Source: Metridium senile (taxonomy: Eukaryota > Cnidaria > Anthozoa > Actiniaria > Metridiidae). From it: DNA of 64,000 nucleotides. The stretch is taken from positions 10,536,842-10,600,841 of the forward strand of contig OX459103.1 of the NCBI GenBank assembly GCA_949775045.1. The letters run 5' to 3'. Numbering within the stretch: the stretch's first letter is position 1; each line of letters starts with the position of its first letter. Below are positions 11,801-22,400 of the stretch, piece by piece. The translations under genes were made by a program, and so were the position numbers. Under the pieces are notes generated by a model, which was given only the letters and a program-made list of their open reading frames with translations, made no database searches and had not been told where the DNA came from.

Positions 11801-14800
11801 AAGATTGTCTCCCAATAAGATTACAAAATGAAAAGAAAATTACCACAACAAAATAGATACTAACCAAATAACTATGCATGCATGTTCCCATGTTTATTGT
11901 GATTCGTTTCTATTATAGCTTGCAGAGATCCATACTGTCAGAATGGAGGGGTCTGTAAAGGAGGACCAAATGCCTTGTCCTGTAAATGTCCACAAGGTTT
12001 TACAGGAATTTATTGCCAAAAAAGTAAGAATATAAGTTCAGCTTACTTTGTACATATCATAAAGATCAACATGTGAGGAAAAGTATGAATATATATATAT
12101 TTATTATATCCATTTTGAAATCACTAGCAAATCCTGCAATCTGATTGGCTCTCAGCAGAGTGATTCAAGCACGAATCGCACTATTTTGAGTCCGAATCGC
12201 ACCATTTTGACTCCGAATCGCACCAATTTGAACAACCAATGAGATTTACAGGAAACTATCAAACTAACCAATCAGATGAAAGTAAATAAAATGAAAAAAA
12301 ATGTCAGTTTTCTGTTTTGTTACAGTTTTGGAGAAAATATTTATGAATTATGTCCAAAATCATGAATAATTAATTAATTCAATAACTTACAGTACTTAGA
12401 TAATCCCAAAGCATCCTTGACGTCAAAGTACTGCTATAGAAACTGATTTCCCATTATTTGTTGTCTATTTGGACGAAAATGTGGCTAATTTCCCATCAAA
12501 TTGTGGATGTTAATAGTCCGAACGATCCTGACGTCCAGCGAGAAAACCACACAGTAGACTACACAAAAACTTGCAAAATATCAAGAGTCATGCCACGAAG
12601 AAGATGTTTGAATGAATTCAAGCAATTTAAATCGAGGAAAAATTCAAACAGAAGTCATCTGCTCTCCATAAAAACACTTTGACGGTAAATAAAACAGTAA
12701 ACAAACTTTTTCAAAACAGTAAACACATTCCGCCATTTTGAATGTCTACATCATCAAAATGCCTCCTCAGTTAGTTCTCTGCCAAAGTAGACAACTTTAG
12801 GGAATCCTTACAATTACAAGCTTGAATCCACCAGAAGAATGCAAAGTTCCATGTTAGTTTTAATTGAAGGAAAAGAAACGGTTTTCTACTTGTACGAGTC
12901 ATTGATATGAGCTCGGAATTCACAAGTGCTAGGGACTGTATGATCACTTCTGTGTTAGCGATTTCTAGGACAACGTTTTACGTCCAAAAGCATGTTCTCA
13001 GCTCCAAAAACAAGTCCAGATGAACTAAAAACATTGTTTTTGATTCTAATTTGTAGTTTGAAGGAACTGATGGCTTTAACTTTAACCAAATCTTGGCTTG
13101 TTTATAATGTACAGTTTCGTGTGCCGGTTTTGCTGAGCTCCACGCCATTCCACACATGTGTACGATCAAGTTAGTTCTCGAAATAAACCAAGATTAGTCC
13201 TGAATATCTCCACAGCTACAGAAGACACAAAAAGCGTACCTTATTGAGTCAGATGTTGAAGATTAAACTATAAATTTCTCCAAATTTGCAGGATTTTTGA
13301 GCTAACAAGCAAACTAGTGATCACTTGTCAAACTTGCAAACGACCTGTCACATGACATTTTCAATGTAACAAGAGCATTTCCGTTTCCGGTATTGAAAAA
13401 AAATCAATAGAAGCATGCTTTAAACTATAGTTGGATTTCAAAATAGATATAATAAAGTGATAATTGAACTTCGTGTCGTGCAATTTTGGTCTGATATCAA
13501 ACTTGCGATTACAAATCACACTCCCGCTACGCGGTCGTGTGATTTTGTCATCGCGCGTTTGATATCAGACCAAATTGCACTCCACTTAGTTCAATTACCA
13601 TTATATATTTAATGTAGATGTAGTGAGTGTCAGTGCCAGCAAATTCAATTAAGCATTAGAAGACATTTTCCGTGTTTCTATTCTCTGTTAGAAACACGCG
13701 GGATTGTTGGGAGAACACGAGAAAGATTTTGAATCACGAGCTGAAAGCGAGTGATTCAAAATCTTTTCGAGTGTTCTCCCGACAATACCAAGTGTTTCTA
13801 ACAGAGAATAAAAACACGGGAATATCTTCTAATGCTTTTATAAAATAACAACAACAGATAATAGCGAAGATATAAAGGAAAATTGTATTTAATGCGCTTG
13901 ATTACACAACAAATTCTCCTAACATCGTCAAATGAAGCGATCGACCAACAGCGACATTCCGCTTGAAAACCGTGTTTCTATGCTCTTATAGAAACACAGT
14001 TTTTTTTTGCACTTTTCAGCCAATGAGAGCGCGCGTTATATAATGGTTATTTTATAAGTATATATATAAAATAGAATATAAATGTTCGTCAAATGATTTA
14101 TTCATTCATTAACTACTGATTCATATGCATCCATTTTTTTAATCTTTTTTGTAATACTTCTTTTATCTAAACATGACTGTCTTTCCTGATGTCTTTACGC
14201 ATTCAAACAATTGCTATATCAGATCTATTTAATCTCTCTCTTTGTGAATTCTCTCATTCCTTTATCTGATCATCCATATACCATCTGTCCATTAAATCAT
14301 TCATTCATGCATCTATTCATGCAATATTTCAATGATACATTCATGTACTTGTCGAACCATTTATTCCTTTTTACATCCATTCGTCTATTTTCTCATTCCT
14401 TGTCATCCACTTTTACAGGTCAATGTAGTAAAAAGTGTCAAAATGGCGGGAAATGCAGTGGACCAAATACCTGCCAATGCACAGCTGATTACAAAGGTCC
14501 TTACTGTGAACGCAAAAGACTGGGCACCGAACTCAACCCAGCCCCTAACGCGCAAGCCATTCTCGATGCCGGCGATAATGTGGGCAGCGGTTTGTATTGG
14601 ATCCAGCCACCGGGAGAAGACAGGGCCGCACAAACTTATTGTGATATGAATTACTCTGATGGGGGATGGATGCTGGCCAGTTATGGTTATGTTGCATCAC
14701 TGTACTTACTTCCGGCGCATGTAATTATGTCAATTATCTTTTTACTACCAAAGTAAGCCCACCTGGTGGTTGAGGCGGAAATGTAGGAACTGTTTTGCAG

Positions 14801-15623
14801 TTTATTAACTATATAATTTTTAAATTGAAACTAGCGAGTAAACTAGTATGTGCTTCGTCGGTGTTTGATAGGTAATATAATGAAATTTGTAACACTTTAC
14901 TGACGTTTCTAGCTTTAAGCCCTTCGTCATTTAACATTTAACAAGTTAATATTTATTACGGTGTTACAAATTTCATAATATTACCTATATATTGTATTTA
15001 TTTGATAACTTTCAGCTGGTAACAAGGCGATTCCTAACATGAACAACCCAATGGGCTACGCCTGGCGACCCCACCGACGTGCAAGTCGTAACGGAGTCAT
15101 CAATCTTCCACATGGAGCAGTGATGATGGCTAGGAAAGCTACCTACATGATGATGGCCGCTTGCAACAATCCTAACACCGGCATCGACAAATACACCCAT
15201 GTCTATCGCATCGACTTACGTCAAAACATCCACAAAATCACATTCGCCAATCACAACAAAGTTCACGGAGCAACAGGATCAGGTGGGATTTCTAAGATGC
15301 ACGTGGTTGATTTCCTAGTGGTTGGTTTAAAAGGTGACGTAGGCGAGTTTGAGAGGTTTGCATTGGCTGAATCGTTAGGTATCACTTGGCCTGACACTTA
15401 CCCAACCGGATACGGTTTCAACGAGGTTGGACTTCCCACGTCGGTTTTTAACAAAGGGCCGTTTTTTCCTAGCGTCCATTCTGGAGACAGTCGTTCGTCA
15501 TGTAGTCCGTGTAGAGTCTATGAACCAGATGTATCCAGCGGCGCTGAGAGGTACGTTCACAGAGGATGGTACTCTGCAACGAGTGTAAACCATGTTGGGC
15601 AGACGTCCATTTGGTTTAAGTAA
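5816..15623 (+). CDS. Lectin-like copy B, six-exon gene (signal peptide, Cys-rich, EGF, EGF, fibrinogen-like), frame broken at last junction
   Basis: Join 5816-5878, 10640-10808, 11056-11199, 11919-12023, 14419-14720, 15016-15623. Exon phases fit from exon 1 to exon 5: 0, 1, 1, 1. Domain order: 21-residue signal peptide segment, a cysteine-rich module on two exons, EGF 1, EGF 2, then a fibrinogen-like domain. The product should be secreted, about 460 aa by comparison with the siblings. A 5-base insertion near 14702-14706 puts the exon 5 donor in phase 0, whereas the usual acceptor at 15015 needs phase 1. A shifted acceptor after aacaag (15026) would restore the frame. Without it, the copy is a pseudogene. 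Lectin or immune function is inference from the fibrinogen-like domain. Confidence 0.7.
6381..6790 (+). mobile_element. LINE reverse-transcriptase C-terminal fragment
   Basis: Reads [12 protein letters not shown], then [14 protein letters not shown] and [19 protein letters not shown], the typical C-terminal end of CR1/L2-like non-LTR retrotransposon polymerases. After the stop at 6591, another frame continues with [15 protein letters not shown] and [12 protein letters not shown], the usual terminal motif of these elements, so a frameshift is present. 5' truncated and dead. Confidence 0.7.
6985..7225. repeat. Left part of a dispersed element (partner copy 49580-49880)
   Basis: Shares with 49585-49835 the motifs 'catgggcg(t/c)gcggagata', 'tagatggtaacgtgttattt', the perfect palindrome tttcacatgtgaaa, and 'gaagatatcactttttcgc'. 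In the 49.6-kb copy the next bases are 'catcacctgatatttcactga'. Here that continuation is found only at about 8300, after nested insertions. Confidence 0.6.
7237..7350. mobile_element. Palindromic MITE-like element
   Basis: Arms 'gtctacgagtcaatagccca' and its complement 'tgggctattgactcgtgga' flank a short loop; outer 'caattagat' pairs with 'tctaattg'. Part of the nested cluster 7225-8300. Confidence 0.6.
7555..7675. repeat. Dispersed 115-bp repeat, second copy at 11737-11850
   Basis: 'ttaagcttccaacaactgtt' and 'cagctagacaggtgattctt'-type sequence is almost identical at 11750-11845. The two copies lie in introns 1 and 3 of copy B. Confidence 0.65.
7905..7990. mobile_element. Short palindromic element
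   Basis: 'ctactagtggtctatcac' at the left pairs with 'gtgatagaccactagtag' at the right, about 85 bp in total. Confidence 0.55.
8001..8139. mobile_element. Long-arm palindromic MITE
   Basis: About 40-bp near-perfect inverted arms (8001-8041 and 8099-8139; starts ttattagacagtttgatgtg) around a loop of about 57 bp. It would form a stable hairpin. Confidence 0.7.
8190..8300. mobile_element. Palindromic element with 'gagtaaaaatatcg' arms
   Basis: 'tagacgagtaaaaatatcgc' is repeated in inverted form as 'gcgatatttttactcgtcta', with an extra inner copy. It is last in the nested cluster; the interrupted host repeat resumes at about 8298 ('acacctgatattttactga'). Confidence 0.55.
8714..9004 (+). pseudogene. 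Crypton/KIAA1958-like N-terminal domain remnant
   Basis: From ATG 8714 the product is 96 aa: [20 protein letters not shown], then [18 protein letters not shown] and [20 protein letters not shown]. The pattern 'NTKKATK..V..L..FC' and 'ELN.LL..FYA.ARK..G..Y' is characteristic of the N-terminal region of KIAA1958-like Crypton-derived proteins in cnidarians. It ends at 9004, overlapping the ATG of the next ORF (ATGA). Confidence 0.55.
9001..9273 (+). pseudogene. Tyrosine-recombinase C-terminal tail with the catalytic Tyr
   Basis: Begins [19 protein letters not shown], matching the 'GH.s..si..Y' motif that holds the last histidine region and the nucleophilic tyrosine of tyrosine recombinases. A serine/asparagine-rich tail of about 70 residues follows. 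The upstream Arg/Lys catalytic residues are absent, because a deletion joined this tail to the N-terminal domain in another frame. Confidence 0.55.
10640..10808 (+). CDS. Copy B exon 2: cysteine-rich module, first half
   Basis: Acceptor aacag at 10639 and donor gt at 10809, 169 nt, phase 0 to 1. Encodes [26 protein letters not shown] and RVCQINCPK with seven cysteines. I do not recognise the domain. Copy C has the same exon at 22475-22643 with about 80% identical residues and all cysteines kept. Confidence 0.72.
10853..10969. repeat. (CCAA)n microsatellite
   Basis: About 29 uninterrupted CCAA units in intron 2 of copy B. Copy C has the same array at the same intron position (22660-22804). 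Confidence 0.95.
11056..11199 (+). CDS. Copy B exon 3: cysteine-rich module, second half
   Basis: Acceptor aatag at 11055 and donor gt at 11200, 144 nt. It begins by completing a GAT codon, then [28 protein letters not shown] and DCCSDHEC. Seven cysteines, including a CC pair. Unrecognised domain, conserved in copy C (22903-23046). Confidence 0.72.
11465..11733. mobile_element. MITE with C-rich/G-rich inner arms
   Basis: The outer arms 'acaatcattgacaaaagtg' and 'cttttgacaatgattgt' are inverted. Inner arms are 'ccccccaccccccttcgcaa' and 'ggggggaaaggggggaaa'. The element at 39285-39551 has the same layout. Confidence 0.65.
11919..12023 (+). CDS. Copy B exon 4: EGF domain 1
   Basis: Acceptor attatag at 11918 and donor gt at 12024. 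Encodes [15 protein letters not shown], then [13 protein letters not shown], a complete six-cysteine EGF module on one 105-nt exon with symmetric phase 1-1. This fits exon shuffling. Confidence 0.78.
13445..13612. mobile_element. Palindromic element, family shared with 21880-22036
   Basis: Arms 'gcaattttggtctgatatca' and 'tgatatcagaccaaattgc', with the centre 'ctcccgctacgcggtcgt'. The centre recurs in inverted form with one mismatch at 21948-21967, so these are two members of one family. Confidence 0.65.
13651..13840. mobile_element. Palindromic MITE (about 190 bp)
   Basis: 'agcattagaagacattttcc' pairs with the right-hand 'ggaatatcttctaatgct'. Inner arms are 'cgtgtttctattctctgtta' / 'taacagagaataaaaacacg' and 'gagaacacgagaaagatttt' / 'aaaatcttttcgagtgttctc'. 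Confidence 0.7.
14419..14720 (+). CDS. Copy B exon 5: EGF 2 + fibrinogen-like start, with 5-base insertion
   Basis: Acceptor ttttacag at 14418. Six EGF cysteines, then the fibrinogen-like start, as in copy A. Relative to copies A and C, five extra bases (gtact, ambiguous within 14702-14706) shift the last codons. The family donor GCAT|GTAATT at 14721 is then in phase 0 instead of 1. Confidence 0.68.
15016..15623 (+). CDS. Copy B exon 6: C-terminal fibrinogen-like region
   Basis: Opens [16 protein letters not shown] in the frame that needs a phase-1 donor. Ends [11 protein letters not shown]. Two codons shorter than copy A (changes in the [11 protein letters not shown] segment). The alternative acceptor after 15026 would restore the frame with exon 5. 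Confidence 0.72.
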
Positions 15624-16100
15624 ACCAAGAAACAAGTATCAGAATGGAATCAACGAAAACAGCAATAACAATAGTAGTAACAATTGCAGCCGCAACGACC
15701 ACCACATGCAACATCAACAACAATAACTAATATCAATACCACCTAAAGTAACAAAACGGTAACAATAACAAGAATACAAGCTGCCATTTAGGATATCAAA
15801 ACACTAAAATACTCCTTAGAATAATATAGAATAAAATATATTCCTCATATATGTAACATTGATATTATTCATAAATCTAATAAAATTAGAAGTGCTGTCA
15901 AAAAACGATTCAGGTGTATTTACCAACAAAACAAACATTTTCCTCTTCAATCGTCGACTTCGGTTCCAGAGGCTTTCTTTTTCTTTTCTATCGCATGTGA
16001 TTCTGAGCCGCGAAGCGATGCAAGAGAAACCCTCGGGGGCCTTGGTATCGACTTCCACGACGTCATTATGAATAAATAACTAGGCTCCCCCCTACAGCTA
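15624..16100 (+). other. 3' flank / probable 3' UTR of copy B
   Basis: Collinear with 1994-2500. Candidate AATAAA at 15879-15884, followed by 'ttagaagtgctgtc' as in copy A. Confidence 0.5.
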
Positions 16101-18025
16101 CCGCTGATAAGCACTAGTTACTAAAATGCAGGCCTGGTGGTGGACTTAAATTCCCTCTGCAAATCCTAGGACTCAGTGGAGAAACCCAGGACGGGTATGG
16201 AAGACTGTCTATAGGAGGAGTGCTTGATTCCAGGGGATTTCACGCGCGCACTCCCGGTTAGTTATTTGTTTACAGTGTTAACCCTCTTAAAACACGTCCT
16301 GAAAATGTAACTTTACATTGAAATATTCAATGTTACTTGGACAACAGAAGCACTCTCTTACTCTGTCAGCAATAAAATAGAATATAAAATATAACTCAAA
16401 TGCAATAAGGGTAACCGAAATTGTTGCTGTCTAAATTAGTCCCGAGCTGCCCATTTTGAATACCGTGAGACTGGGCATTAGGATCTGTTTGTTTAAATAA
16501 TTCTTTGCGCGCTTTAAGTTTTTGTAATTTTTTTTTACAGTCAAAGCGTTGATTCTAATCGAAGAGCACAACGGAATATTTAACCACTTAGTTTGAAGGC
16601 AGAGGGGGCTATCGAACGGGAGTCAGGCTAGGGTCGGAGCAGGGTCGGACCGTAATGTGGGCACAAGCGGCTGAAACCCAAGGAAAAAAAAGGCACTGAA
16701 AAACAAAAGATCGAATAAAATAATCAACTTTAATTGCCTCGCTAAAAATTCTCGCTCAGTAAGCAAAGTAATAGAACGTACTAGAAAAGCACCATCCATA
16801 TCACTATATGATAACATGTCGACTGTATCCTTCGCTATCCATCACGGTGTCGTCACGGTGCCGTCACGGCTAGTACAAACAGAAATATCGTATCAGAAAT
16901 ACGACCATAAAATGTATCGTGGAAAACTATAAAGTAATCGCTTCTTTAGCAATATAGATCTATCAATTTTGTTCATGTAATAAATTATTATCACCGCATA
17001 GAGATATATAAATAAAACGTCAAACCCAATACTTTCAACGAAATCATCACTAGCTTAGTTGGTTACGCACTGGACTCAAAACCCAAGGTTCGAGACACGC
17101 CAATGGTAAGAAGTAGGGTAATAAAATAGAATAATATAGAATAAAATAAAAGTTAATTAGGTCAAATAAAGATTAAGGAAGTAAGAGAAAGAGAAAAATA
17201 GAGAAAAAAGACAAAAAAAAGATAAGTGATAAGAAGTGAGCGAGAAATTTTAGAAGCCTAACAAATTTATGTTAATGATTTCCAAACCCGTGGGTTTGAA
17301 TATCCAAATCCATGGGTTTGGATATCCAAACACACGTGTTTGGATCTAATTACCATCCGATGTTGGATCATGGTATCCAAGGGTATGCACGTGATACTAA
17401 AATAAGCACCCAATTGGACTATGAAGTCATGAATTATTAATGAGTTTGAGAAAGCTTTATCTCAACACAGCAATTGTTCGACGTTAATTTGATGCAAATA
17501 CAAATTACTTGATATAAATTAAATCCGATTATTTGAGTTCCTATAGTTTCCAGAATTTTTGCATTGAAACAATAGGGTTTGCGGTTAGTTTTTAAACAAC
17601 TTCAAACGCACGGGCTCCGCGCGCGGGTTTGCAATGAAATTGAAATGCAAGCCCTCGCCCTAGCGTTTGAACCTTTATTTAAGATATTTCTTAGTCATAT
17701 CATTATTAGTTTAGTAAATTAGTTTTCAACCAACCAGAATGGTCGGTCTTGACATGTTAAAATACCAATTGAACAAACCATAAATACCAACAGAAAAACA
17801 CCAAAAATACCAAATGAACAAACCAAAAATACCAACAGAAATACACTCAAACGAGGCAACAAAAGCCTGAAAATTACATACAAATCTCTCTGTAGCATAA
17901 CATCAGTGGCATTTTAACCAGAGCACCTTAACCTTCATGCAAACAAGCCTATTTGAGGTGGTTCTTTCACATAACAGTTTTCCACTATTATTTTAAGAGG
18001 TTTTTTCTTCGTGTTGCGTCATGGC
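16101..18025. other. Intergenic region between copies B and C
   Basis: Collinear blocks with the A-B spacer (16121-16580, 16610-16900, 17680-18025). It lacks the 940-bp recombinase insertion but has a tRNA-derived SINE-like segment at 17045-17200. No gene seen. Confidence 0.6.
17045..17200 (+). mobile_element. tRNA-derived SINE-like element
   Basis: 'tagcttagttgg' at 17051-17062 matches an RNA polymerase III A box, and 'ggttcgagac' at 17088-17097 matches a B box, 26 bases further on. An A-rich tail with AATAAAAT-type repeats follows. The acceptor-stem halves do not pair as in a functional tRNA, so a SINE head is more likely than a tRNA gene. Confidence 0.5.
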
Positions 18026-18933
18026 TCTTGAATTGGATTGCCAACTTCCTTTGTGATCGCAAACAACGAGTTAAACTCAACGACTGTCTCTCTGACTGGT
18101 TACCTAAATTTACTGGCGTACCTCAAGGTACCAAACTTGGCCCTCTTCTATTTATAGTAATGATTAACGACCTCAAGGTAGATGTTACGAGTAATATGCC
18201 TCCGATTGTTAAATACGTGGATGACTGCACAGTGTATGAAATATGTAACAAGAACTCTGAATCTATTCTCCAAAACCAGCTGAACAAAATTGCCTCTTGG
18301 ATATCTGATAACAACATGAAGGTCAATATAAAGAAGACAGAAGAACTAAGATTAAATTTCTTGAGACAGACCCTACCAGTAGACTCACTGCATATCGATG
18401 GACATGAGATAGAAACAACCGATTCTTTCAAACTTCTGGGTATCTGGATCACCCCTAAACTAAAATGGAACTTACATATTGAGAAAATTACTACAAAAGC
18501 CTCAAAGCGTTTGTACATCTTACGAGTCCTTAGAAGGTCAGGTTTTAAACCGAGCCAATTATGTCAGATCTTTTGCAGCTTTACTAGACCGATACTTGAA
18601 TATGGTTGCCCGGTATGGCACACCGGATTACCCTCCTACCTCAGCGAGAATATCGAAAGAATCCAGAAAAGAGCACTTTTCATTGCCTACCCTGATTTGA
18701 ACTACACAGAAGCACTTGGTAAAGCTGGACTTGAACTCCTTTCAGTAAGAAGATATAATATTTGTAAGAACTTTTTTCAACGCATATCCGACAAAAGCAA
18801 ACTTTCACACCTACTTCCGGAAACAGCAACGAAAAACTATAACCTACGTAAAAAAAGAAAGTATCAAATAAACTATCGTACAGAACGGTACAAGAACAGT
18901 TTTATTCCGTTTGCCGTGAGACATTTTAATTGA
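17953..18933 (+). CDS. LINE reverse transcriptase, C-terminal fragment (open)
   Basis: 326 codons open, but the first about 24 come from flanking sequence; LINE homology starts at WLLNWIANFLCD. Visible motifs are GVPQGTKLGPLLF (about residues 55-67) and the catalytic YVDD (88-91), followed by the thumb and the C-terminal LEYGCPVWH segment. The earlier palm motifs and the endonuclease are missing, so the copy cannot be autonomous although this part has no stop. The intact frame suggests a fairly recent insertion. Confidence 0.75.
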   Translation: MRWFFHITVFHYYFKRFFLRVASWLLNWIANFLCDRKQRVKLNDCLSDWLPKFTGVPQGTKLGPLLFIVMINDLKVDVTSNMPPIVKYVDDCTVYEICNKNSESILQNQLNKIASWISDNNMKVNIKKTEELRLNFLRQTLPVDSLHIDGHEIETTDSFKLLGIWITPKLKWNLHIEKITTKASKRLYILRVLRRSGFKPSQLCQIFCSFTRPILEYGCPVWHTGLPSYLSENIERIQKRALFIAYPDLNYTEALGKAGLELLSVRRYNICKNFFQRISDKSKLSHLLPETATKNYNLRKKRKYQINYRTERYKNSFIPFAVRHFN

Positions 18934-19091
18934 TAAATATACAGACTTTTTATACTATACTATACCATATTATATATTATATTTAAAAGTAGTCATCGAG
19001 TCATGTAAAAATGACATAATTCAATTGTTTTTATCCTTATAATAATAATTGCAAAGTCATTTAATAAAGTCATTATTATTATTATTATTAT
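18026..19091 (+). mobile_element. 5'-truncated non-LTR retrotransposon inserted in the copy C 5' flank
   Basis: The copy B flank reads 'gcatcacggcgcttacttagg' (about 5503-5523). In the copy C flank the matching halves 'gcgtcatggc' (to 18025) and 'tttacttagg' (from 19092) are separated by the insert. The insert codes for the reverse-transcriptase C-terminal half and ends with an (ATT)n tail, as in CR1/L2-like elements. Confidence 0.75.
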
Positions 19092-19389
19092 GTTTACTTA
19101 GGAGAACTTAGGCTTTAATATTGAATTTTTCAAATATGAAATAATAAACAAAAGCAACATAATTTTTACCCGTACTTTTATCGTTGGCTTTTACAAGGTG
19201 GATTGGTAAAGATCTCGACGGCAATGTAAGCAGTCAACATTCGTCCCGTGTCTCAAATTCTCACAACCTATCTCCGTGCTGATACATGTTATGCAAAACA
19301 CGGAAAATGCATTCTAATGCTGAATGATTCATATAAAATGAAACGGGAAGATTTCAAGCAGCCAGATTTGAATGAGGATCAAACGAATC
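19092..19389 (+). promoter_or_regulatory. Proximal 5' flank of copy C
   Basis: About 300 bp between the LINE tail and the ATG, collinear with about 5512-5815 of copy B. Any distal promoter elements left of 18026 are now 1.07 kb further from the start. Confidence 0.35.
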
Positions 19390-19449
19390 ATGAAGATCAT
19401 CCTGTTGGTTGTTCTATTTGCGCCATTCTTGGTTAAAGCACATTATCAG
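19390..19449 (+). CDS. Copy C exon 1: signal peptide
   Basis: [20 protein letters not shown], donor cag|gtaatc at 19450, phase 0. Same as copy B exon 1 apart from one missing codon and the last residue. Confidence 0.72.
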
Positions 19450-22400
19450 GTAATCAGGGTGATTATACTTACAGTAGTAAATGCTTGTTCATATACACTT
19501 ATTTCCAAAATCGTTCTCATCTACCTTCCTGATCTAATGTTTTAGCAATTGACAAATGTCATTATCTTTTTAAAAAAACAATATGTATAACTATTGGGGT
19601 AAAAATGCGCGTATTGGGGTGGACTGCGTCGGTGTTTTCTAATGAAAATTGGGATATAAAATTAACGATAAATGGCGCTTTTACAAGACTGGACCTGGTC
19701 AATGTATTTCGTAAACAATTGCATGGGGTAAAAACTAGTCTAGACTGCGCTGATCTGAGTGAAAACCAGGCTTTAAAGAAAACAATTGGAGCGAAACTAA
19801 AAGACGACTGCATTAATTCATGCTTTTCAGTAAAAAAACAATGGGAGTGAAAATGCATGATAACCTGGGTAAAAATTAGGGGTTAATAAATTACTGTTGA
19901 TTTGTCTAACTAATGAAAAATATTGGAGTTTAAGAAATTGCATGATAGCTAGTTGAAATAGTGTGGGCTGTGTCAATTAAAAAAAAAGGGATTGGAGTTA
20001 AAATGTAGCATGACTGCGTCAGCGTTAATTATATGAAAACAATTTAAGTATTTAAAATATATGATTTTTAGCAGTGAACTGAGGAGCAATTTATTCTGTA
20101 TTCAATTAATTAAAACTATCGTAATTGATGCAAACTACGATGTTAAAACCGAAAGTGTTTTAAAAGTAACGATCTGCGTAAGAACGATAGCAGGAACGGC
20201 AAGGAATGTGCAAAGGTGATAATTTTAGTATTGTTTAAACTGGTCGTCTGATTGGTTGGAACATGAAAAATTACCATAACTTTGTGGATAATCAAATCAA
20301 CTTATTTCCTATTTATGCAATAATTTCCTTATACAAATAGTTCTACTAGAGTTAAATTATAGAGAAATTCTATGTGGGGAACACTGCAAATTGTCTACCT
20401 TTCCTTTCTTTTGTCTCTGACTCCTCTGATTGGTTTAAAACTTTTAACTCTATATAAAACTTTGCAGAAACGCGTAAACACAAATTGTTCTTCCAAAATT
20501 TACTGCGTATATGTCAATACATCCCATTAGAAAAAATCTCAATTTGGATGTGGGGAAAGTGAAATGCCAAGAACAAAAGGAAGTGCTATTGTTTTTATAA
20601 GGATCATTACTTAAACATGCATTGGCTGACGCGTTTCAACAGGATTTGGATAGCCAGCGCTATAAATATTAACAAGACTTAGCTAGAGCTAAAAAGTGCT
20701 TGAAAAAAAACAAAATAGTTACTAACTAATAGTTCTATTTAATGACTTTTTAGCCAGTATCACTCAACCAAAAACATCAAATATCAAAAAGAAACAATAC
20801 CTTATTACAACTTGATTTGTCTTTGATAGTGACTAACAGTCAATAAATAAGAACTATTACAGAGTATCAATTTCATTTTATTTCATGGATATAGTGTTTG
20901 TGCTGTAACGCGCTACTATGTATAGATTCCGTCATATTCAAAACCTCTGGGAGTAAGAAATTGTCTTCCAAAAAGTGGCACGTGATATCGAAATACAAAA
21001 GACATGCAACAAATCCTATTCCTAACATATTTGAATTGGTTTATTATAGTTATGAACATTATTTGCAAATTGAAAATACGAATTTAGCATGTCAGGCTGT
21101 TCGCTTTTACGTTATACATTAAAGGTCTATTGAATTTACAGCTACTTCAAAAAACGTTGAATTCTGAATAGTGCATTCCAAGACCAAAGGGCGCATTGTG
21201 GGTCTCATTGGGTCTCATTTCGGTCTTGCATGCAATGCACTATTCAGTACGCAGTATTCAGTACTCTACGTTTTTGAATTATATTTGTATATAGAAAGAA
21301 ATGTTGTACTATATAACTGAATAAAAGTTGAATTGTATAATTTTTTGCCATATAAGCGCAAAGAATAATGTTTAAAAAGGGTATGAATTTTTTGTTCTTT
21401 TTCCATCTTTTTTGTAGTTTATATTTGTCTTGAACGTCAAAATAAGAGTTGTTTAATGCTGTGATCACACACGTTTTAGCCAATAAGATTGCAGGATTTG
21501 CTTCTGATTACAAAATGGATTTGAATTACCAGATAATACTACTTGCTGGAGTATATAATGAAAGACAGAGAGCAATTGGTTCATGCTACTATCGAAATCA
21601 CTAGAGTGGTAAAATGCTTGTTTGAAATTCTTTCTCGTATTTGTACCATGCGATCGCTTCTGGTCAATCATTTTGCTCATAATTGGTCATGGGGTACAAA
21701 ATAAGCATACCCCCAAGGCCAAATTTCCAACGGACATTTAACAACTTAAGTGATTTTCATAATAATTCTCAGTAATCACCTACAGCGTTTCGCGCGCTTT
21801 TAGAAATGCTCAGTTTTCTTTAAAAAAAAGATTATATTGGTCGTTTTTACTTTTTGAAATAATCGCTTTATTGTGTATTTATGATGGTAATTGGACTGAG
21901 TGGAGTCCAATTCGGTCTGTAATCATACGACTGATTACAAAATCGGACGACCGCGTAGTGGGAGTCCGATTTGTTTATCATGAGTATGATTACAGACAGA
22001 ATTGGACGACACAAAGTTTGATTACCAATTAATCATAACTATTACAATTTCAGAGAAAAATGTGTGGGGTTTCTAATAAAAATGAAAAAAATCCATTTTT
22101 GAAAAAACCTCATTTTTTGAGAATAATTTTCGTTGCTATAGTGATTTGTATCAATTCAGTGATTGGTTGATTAATCTGGAAGCAGTAAAATCATTGGCTC
22201 ATAAAACTGTCCGATAACAACTGTCCGATTACAGCCAACTATCCTATTACACTGTCCGATTACAAAAACAAGATTGATTAGTGGAAAATAGAGCAGTCTG
22301 TCAACCAATCAGATTCGAGGAAATTGTAATAGTTATGATTAATACTAAAACAATTATCCACCTAAGGTTCAGTGAATATCGGTTATTCCTCACCGACATT

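Larger units (their letters stand above)
12024..14418 (+). other. Copy B intron 4
   Basis: Holds a tandem 'gaatcgcaccattttgactcc' motif (12170-12232, three units), several palindromic elements (13445-13612, 13651-13840, a small one at about 13968-14010) and otherwise AT-rich sequence without a recognisable gene. ORFs near 12458-12682 and 12978-13169 have no recognisable motif. Confidence 0.55.

Noticed and set aside
12118..13330. Possible 1.2-kb TIR element in copy B intron 4 (tcactagcaaatcctgca / tgcaggattt...actagtgat)
   Set aside because: The arms match only loosely and no target duplication was found.
17045..17110. Functional tRNA gene
   Set aside because: A and B boxes are present but no consistent acceptor and T stems could be formed; an AT-rich tail follows.
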